NCBI GenBank assembly: GCA_018241745.1
Contig: JAFEDG010000153.1
Location: forward strand, 1 to 61,791
DNA length: 61,791 nucleotides
Reading direction: 5' to 3'
Source of the DNA: Pseudomonadota bacterium
GTDB taxonomy: Bacteria > Pseudomonadota > Gammaproteobacteria > Burkholderiales > Casimicrobiaceae
Positions 57,148 to 61,791 of the stretch are shown here, one piece after another; the first letter of the stretch is position 1, and each line of letters starts with the position of its first letter. A program made the translations under genes and the position numbers. The notes below the pieces were generated by a model. That model saw only the letters and a program-made list of their open reading frames with translations. It ran no database searches and was not told the origin of the DNA.

Positions 57148-58977
57148 ATGACGCGCTTCGCGCGGTGGCTGGCCCTGGCAGTCGTCACGCTCGCGGCGCC
57201 GTGGGCAATCGCGGCGCGCGAACCGGATGCTTCCGTCGTCGTCAGCGTGAGCGACGGCGAACACGTGCTCGCGGACCTGCATGCGAGCGGCGCGTTCGGC
57301 ACGACATTGTCGGTGTCCAAGCCCGGCGTGATTCGCGTGGCGGTCCACATCGAACGCCCGGACGATCGCGGTTGGTCGATGATCGGCCTCAAGGTCGAGA
57401 CGCCGCAGCACGGCCGATGGCACACTGAATGGCAGCATGAAGGCTACCTGCCGCTCAGGCGTTCCGTAACGTCGTTCTGCCTTGGCCCGGATTTCACGTA
57501 CAGGAAGCCGGGTACCCGGAACTTCGTGTGCGTGATGCCACGTCTCGGCCGTGGTGCACCGATCCACACGGCGCGCGAATGGCCGTCGGTGGCGCAGCGG
57601 AAGCTTGATGCCGTCCACACGCTGCTGACGGAGGTCCACCCCGCGGCCGCACGGGACGACGACCCCGCATTCACCGATTGGCTGCAGCGCGGGTACGTCG
57701 AAGCGAGCGTCCTCGCGCGGCAGGCGACTTCCGAGTCGACCACCGGCGGCGTCATTCGCTATTACGTGGCGGGGTTTCGGGACGAGCATCTGCGCGTGGC
57801 GCAGCCCGAACCTGCACAGGTCGGCTGGACAGGTTGGCGGGCAGACTTTCAAGGCAACGACCTCGTCGTCGTGCACGTGGCGGCCGCCTGGGACGGGCCT
57901 CTTCCGGCCGCAGGAGCCGTCGTCGAAAGTTGCGACGGCGCCGACCCACGACAGTACATCCTCACCACGCTCGCGGCGTTCAACGACCGCCGCGTCGAGC
58001 TGTCGTCGGTGCGCTCGGAGCTTGCAGGCAGGTATACGGTCGATCCCGGGCGGACACCGGGTCGTGCATTGATGCGAACGTGCGTATTTAGCAACCCGGA
58101 CGGCTCGCGACAAAATCTTCCGATCCGCTGGAAGTACTATCCGCGCGACGTGTTCCCGGACCTAGAAGCAAGCGGGATACGCGCGACGCGCAATGGCACG
58201 TTTGCCATCGAGGATCTCGGCGCGGGCCGCTATTGGGTGCGCCTGCCTTCGTTCATCATCCACACGCAGGACAAGGCTGCGCTGGACGCCATCGCGGAGC
58301 GCCTTGCGACGCTGCCCGACGCGCGCTGGGTCGTGTTCGACGTCCGCGGCAACGACGGCGGCGACAGCAAGGTCGGCTCGCGTTTGCTGGACGCGCTGAC
58401 GGGTGGCCTCGACATCACCGACGCACAGGCGGGTTCCGCCCCGAAAACCTACGCGCTGTGGCGCGTATCTGCCGCGACGGCCGCCGAGTTCAACGACTCG
58501 CTCGCCGACGCGTTGCGCTACGGCGGCATCGACAATCCATCCGTCGACTTCCGCCTCGAGTATTCGCGCCGCTTTGCGGCGGCACTGGCGGCGCACGAAC
58601 CGTGGCTGCGACAGGAGGGTGGCGTCGCCATCACTCCCGCGCTCGTGGAGCAATGGGATGCCAGGCCCCGTCACTACGCCGGCCGCATTGCGCTCGTCGC
58701 GGATGACGCGTGCTTCAGCGCCTGCCTCGACTTCGTCGACGAGGTGATGCTGATACCCGGCACGCTGAGGCTGGGCCATACGACGGCGGCCGACACGCGG
58801 TATACGGAGGTGGGGCTGTATCGCATCGACGATGACCTCAGCATCCAGGCGCCCCGCAAGGTGTGGATCGGGCGCCCACGTGGCAACAACGTGCCGTACG
58901 TCCCGGACCGGACGTTCGCCGGACCGATGAACGACGACGCGGCCGTGCGCCGCTGGGTGCTGGACCAGCTGCCTTAG
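57148..58977 (+). CDS. Exported S41-peptidase-like protein
   Basis: A 609-residue protein with a signal peptide (about residues 1-22, ending AIAA). The C-terminal part has the tail-protease fold of family S41: VVFDVRGNDGGDSKVGSRLLDAL and ALVADDACFSACLDF, where S524 sits at the nucleophile place. I see no clear PDZ domain and the general-base lysine is not obvious. The N-terminal 250 residues match nothing I know. It stands alone, with 126 bp to the catabolic operon. Confidence 0.72.
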   Translation: MTRFARWLALAVVTLAAPWAIAAREPDASVVVSVSDGEHVLADLHASGAFGTTLSVSKPGVIRVAVHIERPDDRGWSMIGLKVETPQHGRWHTEWQHEGYLPLRRSVTSFCLGPDFTYRKPGTRNFVCVMPRLGRGAPIHTAREWPSVAQRKLDAVHTLLTEVHPAAARDDDPAFTDWLQRGYVEASVLARQATSESTTGGVIRYYVAGFRDEHLRVAQPEPAQVGWTGWRADFQGNDLVVVHVAAAWDGPLPAAGAVVESCDGADPRQYILTTLAAFNDRRVELSSVRSELAGRYTVDPGRTPGRALMRTCVFSNPDGSRQNLPIRWKYYPRDVFPDLEASGIRATRNGTFAIEDLGAGRYWVRLPSFIIHTQDKAALDAIAERLATLPDARWVVFDVRGNDGGDSKVGSRLLDALTGGLDITDAQAGSAPKTYALWRVSAATAAEFNDSLADALRYGGIDNPSVDFRLEYSRRFAAALAAHEPWLRQEGGVAITPALVEQWDARPRHYAGRIALVADDACFSACLDFVDEVMLIPGTLRLGHTTAADTRYTEVGLYRIDDDLSIQAPRKVWIGRPRGNNVPYVPDRTFAGPMNDDAAVRRWVLDQLP

Positions 58978-59049
58978 GCCGCCGCGCGCCGCAGCATGGC
59001 GCACGCCTTCGGTTTATCATCGCACCGCCGCCTTGCGCGGCTACCCGCG

Positions 59050-61044
59050 ATGGCCACCCTTCCCACCGGCACCGTAAGCCTGCTGTTCACCGACATCGAG
59101 GGCAGCACGCGGCTGTGGGAAACGCAGCCCGACGCGATGCGCGCGGCGCTCGCGCGCCACGACGCGATCCTGCGCCACTGCATCGACGAGCGCCGCGGCC
59201 ACGTGTTCAAGACCGGCGGCGACGCGTTCTGCGCGGTGTTCGCGACGGCGCCCGATGCGCTCAGCGCCGCGCTGGACGCGCAGCGCGCGCTGGCCCGCGA
59301 GCCGTGGCCCGAAGGCGCGCGCCTTCGCGTGCGCATGGCGATGCACGCGGGCGCCATCGAATTGCGCGATGGCGATTACTTCGGCGCACCGCTCAACCGC
59401 GTCGCGCGGCTGCTCGCCGCGGGGCACGGCGGCCAGACGCTGCTGTCGGAGGCGATGCACAACCTCGTCCGCGACCACATGCCGCCGCTGGCGACGACGC
59501 GCTCGCTCGGCGCGCATGCATTGAAGGACCTGGCGCGCTCCGAAAGCGTGTTCCAGCTGGAGCACCCGGAGCTCGCGTCGCAGTTCCCGCCGCTGCGCGC
59601 GGATGCTGCCGTGGCACCTTCAGTGGCGCCCGGCGCCGAACGCGAGGCGCCGTCGATCGCCGTGCTGCCGTTCGTCAACATGAGCCGCGACGAGGAGAAC
59701 GAATATTTTGCCGATGGCCTGTCCGAGGAACTGCTGAACGTGCTCGCCAAGATCCGCGGCCTGCGCGTCGCGTCGCGCACGTCGGCGTTCTCGTTCAAGG
59801 GCAGCAACGTCGACATACCGACGATCGCGCGCAAGCTCAACGTGCGTAACGTGCTCGAAGGCAGCGTCCGCAAGTCCGGCGCACGCGTGCGGATCACCGC
59901 GCAGCTGATCGAGGTGGGCTCGGACTCGCACCTGTGGTCCGAGACGTACGACCGCCAGCTCGACGACGTGTTCGCCGTGCAGGACGACATCGCGCAATCG
60001 GTCGTCAAGGAATTGCGCACGATGCTGATGGGCGCGAGCACGGCGGCGACGGCTGCCGCGGCAGCCAGCGACGTGGAGCGCGCCAACGCCGGGCGCACGA
60101 GCAATCCGGAAGCGTACGAACTGTACCTGCGCGGCAAGGTGCTCGCCGAGCGTCTGACGCAGCAGGATACCAACGCGGCCATCGTCCTGTTGAAGCGCGC
60201 CCTCGAGCTCGATCCGCAGTTCGCGCTCGCATGGGTGAGCCTCGCCCGCGCGCACAGCAACCAGGCGGGCTACGGCTTCGCCGGCATCGATGAAGGCCAG
60301 CGCGAGGCACGCAAGGCGCTCGACCGCGCGTTGGCCATCGCTCCCGACCTTCCGGAAGCGTTGACGGCGTATGCCTGGCACGCGCTGTCCTACGAGTGGG
60401 ATTGGGAGGCGGCACGCGCGGCGTCGGAGCGGGCATTGGAGCTTGCGCCCGGCAGCGGCACGGCGATGCTGACCGCAGCGGCGGTCCGGCGAGTGCGCGG
60501 TGAAAGCGCGGAAGGCTTGCGCCTCGCGGAGCGGGCGCGCGATCTCGACCGGCTTTCATCCAAGGCGCACACGGCGCTTGCATTCCACTACTTTGGCCTC
60601 GAACGATTGCCGGAGGCCGAGGCCGCGCTGCGCGCGTCGCTGGCGCTCGAGCCGGATCGCGCCGTCACGCGCTCGTTCCTCGCCTACACGCGCGTGTTCC
60701 AGGGCAAGCTCGACGCGGAAACGGAGGCGCTGGTCGCGGCCGAGCCGCATCCGGTCTTCCGGCTGCTCGGCGAATGCATCCTGCGGCACGCGCAGGGCAA
60801 CGAAGCAGCATCACGCACCGCGTTGCAGGCGCTGATCGACGGCTACGGGTGGACGGGCGCGTACCAGGTCGCTGTGGCATACGCCGTCTGTGGCGACCGC
60901 GACCAGGCCATCCATTGGCTGGAGACCGCGTATCGCCAGCACGACCCCGGCATGCAGCTGCTGTCGATCGACCCTGCGTTTTCTACGCTGCGCGACGATC
61001 CGCGCGTACTACCGCTGTTGCGCAAGATGGGATACGCCGACTGA
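59050..61044 (+). CDS. Class III nucleotide cyclase domain with TolB-like and TPR regions
   Basis: A 664-residue cytoplasmic protein. Residues 5-175 are an adenylate/guanylate cyclase domain: metal aspartates D15 (FTDIEGST) and D58 (KTGGDAF), K54 as the base-selecting lysine, and N116 with R120 of the transition-state pair, so it should be active. Residues about 215-345 are the FlgO/TolB-like segment common in such proteins (IAVLPFVNMSRDEENEYFADGLSEEL). Residues 370-664 are tetratricopeptide repeats. This plan is common in soil bacteria, with the TPR part thought to sense or bind partners. ATG 59050 is preferred; 58996 is a possible earlier start. Confidence 0.88.
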   Translation: MATLPTGTVSLLFTDIEGSTRLWETQPDAMRAALARHDAILRHCIDERRGHVFKTGGDAFCAVFATAPDALSAALDAQRALAREPWPEGARLRVRMAMHAGAIELRDGDYFGAPLNRVARLLAAGHGGQTLLSEAMHNLVRDHMPPLATTRSLGAHALKDLARSESVFQLEHPELASQFPPLRADAAVAPSVAPGAEREAPSIAVLPFVNMSRDEENEYFADGLSEELLNVLAKIRGLRVASRTSAFSFKGSNVDIPTIARKLNVRNVLEGSVRKSGARVRITAQLIEVGSDSHLWSETYDRQLDDVFAVQDDIAQSVVKELRTMLMGASTAATAAAAASDVERANAGRTSNPEAYELYLRGKVLAERLTQQDTNAAIVLLKRALELDPQFALAWVSLARAHSNQAGYGFAGIDEGQREARKALDRALAIAPDLPEALTAYAWHALSYEWDWEAARAASERALELAPGSGTAMLTAAAVRRVRGESAEGLRLAERARDLDRLSSKAHTALAFHYFGLERLPEAEAALRASLALEPDRAVTRSFLAYTRVFQGKLDAETEALVAAEPHPVFRLLGECILRHAQGNEAASRTALQALIDGYGWTGAYQVAVAYAVCGDRDQAIHWLETAYRQHDPGMQLLSIDPAFSTLRDDPRVLPLLRKMGYAD

Positions 61045-61052
61045 GTAGCCGC

Positions 61053-61340
61053 TCAGCCGTTGCGGCGCGCGGCCCAGTAGGTGGCGCCTTCCGCGCCGTA
61101 GCGCTCGGCGTGCACGGCATCGCGCGCAAGCTCGAACGTGTCGCCGGGCACCAGGTGGCGGACGTCGTCGCCGCACGTCAGCCACATCTCGCCGCGCACC
61201 ACCAGTGCGTGCACGGCGAACGGATGCGTGTGCGTGTCGATCACCGCCGAAGGCGGCCACGTGCGCTCGAGGACCTCGTCGTAGCCCGCGGCACGCCACT
61301 GCGAGGCGAAGCTGTCGAAATCCTGGGTCACCGTTGCCAT
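61053..61340 (-). CDS. Small cupin-domain protein
   Basis: A 95-residue single cupin barrel. H37, H39 and H44 in DTHTHPFAVHALVVRGE are probable metal ligands, and HLVPGDTFELARDAVH is the second cupin motif. Function unknown; small cupins often bind metal or a small ligand. GAGGAG just before ATG CAC ATG favours the second ATG (61340). It is convergent with the cyclase gene, 8 bp apart. Confidence 0.8.
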   Translation of the reverse strand: MATVTQDFDSFASQWRAAGYDEVLERTWPPSAVIDTHTHPFAVHALVVRGEMWLTCGDDVRHLVPGDTFELARDAVHAERYGAEGATYWAARRNG

Positions 61341-61473
61341 GTGCATCTCCTCGCGGCCGGGCATGGGGTGCCGCGGTCCGTACGGCAATTTAACCCGTTT
61401 CGGCGGTCATTTGCGGTTCGCGCGTGCAAGGGGCGACAATCGCCGCCCGTCTTCCTGCGCGAAGGAGCACCCG

Positions 61474-61791
61474 ATGGCGAACAGGCAAACCGGCAGCATG
61501 GTCGAGTTGCGGCGGCCCGACGGCAAGGCGCTGCAAGGCTATCTCGCAAGTCCCGCCGCTGGACAGCATGCGCCGGGCATCGTCGTCATCCAGGAATGGT
61601 GGGGGCTCAACGACCAGATCCGCGGCGTCGCGCATCGCCTCGCGCACTGCGGCTATCGGGCGCTGGTGCCCGACCTGTATCGGGGCAAGAGCACCGTCGA
61701 GCAGGAAGAAGCCAACCACCTGATGGAAGGCCTCGATTTCGGCGACGCGGCCACGCAGGACATCGCGGCGGCGACGACGTTCCTGGCGCAA
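61474..61791 (+). CDS. Dienelactone hydrolase family protein, N-terminal part (cut by window edge)
   Basis: The first 106 codons of an alpha/beta hydrolase. APGIVVIQEWWGLNDQIRGVAHRLA and YRALVPDLYRGK match dienelactone hydrolase (carboxymethylenebutenolidase) family members; the catalytic Cys lies beyond the window. AAGGAG at 61462-61467 sets the start. Confidence 0.88.
   Translation, partial: MANRQTGSMVELRRPDGKALQGYLASPAAGQHAPGIVVIQEWWGLNDQIRGVAHRLAHCGYRALVPDLYRGKSTVEQEEANHLMEGLDFGDAATQDIAAATTFLAQ

Overview
The window is high-GC DNA, densely packed with genes, from what looks like a betaproteobacterium. The strongest clues are the gshB / mannose-type EIIA / HPr / enzyme I gene order, the divergent pyrE/xth pair, several DUF4124, DUF5648 and choice-of-anchor D proteins, and many 4-bp ATGA/GTGA gene overlaps. 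I would not name a genus. I see no rRNA, tRNA, CRISPR array, insertion sequence or prophage.

Layout. Positions 1-5724 hold an inositol catabolism edge (iolD partial, iolC-DUF2090, a divergent iolG-like gene), an exported amidohydrolase and a ketopantoate reductase-like gene. Positions 5768-15603 are housekeeping (ettA, pyrE, xth, a second ABC-F gene, an AmpG-like permease, a methyltransferase). Positions 15600-17543 are one methionine unit: a SAM-II riboswitch with a terminator, then a MetX-MetW fusion. Positions 17751-21586 hold two large exported anchor-domain proteins, the second frameshifted. Positions 21606-24450 are a TlpA / DUF4266 / DUF3570 / ApbE operon. Positions 24570-27954 are ptsI-ptsH-EIIA-gshB. 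Positions 28005-34403 are a four-gene operon of a zinc-ribbon protein kinase, a radical-SAM activase-like protein, a Clp-type AAA+ ATPase and a coiled-coil protein. Positions 34482-46938 carry a giant DUF11 repeat protein, LtrA, a proline-rich membrane protein, a peptide-binding protein, a stand-alone A-T-TE synthetase and a second ketopantoate reductase-like gene. Positions 47050-57021 are a LacI-controlled uptake and sugar-acid catabolism operon. The right edge has an S41-like protein, a cyclase-TPR protein, a cupin and a partial dienelactone hydrolase.

How the parts work together. The 48276-57021 operon reads as a complete oxidative route: ABC import, aldose dehydrogenase, lactonase, UxaA-type dehydratase, RraA-type aldolase and an aldehyde reductase. 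In it the lactonase is fused to the dehydratase small (SAF) subunit, which I have not seen described. A GntR-like palindrome lies between lacI and the transporter.

The most interesting signals are the 28005-34403 operon; the SAF-lactonase fusion; the TlpA-DUF4266-DUF3570-ApbE cluster, whose DUF3570 barrel carries a DxxSGAS flavinylation-type motif; the SAM-II riboswitch on a MetX-MetW fusion; and four copies of a REP-like palindrome pair (core AGGGTCNGACCCT) that directly supply or abut the stop codons of neighbouring genes.
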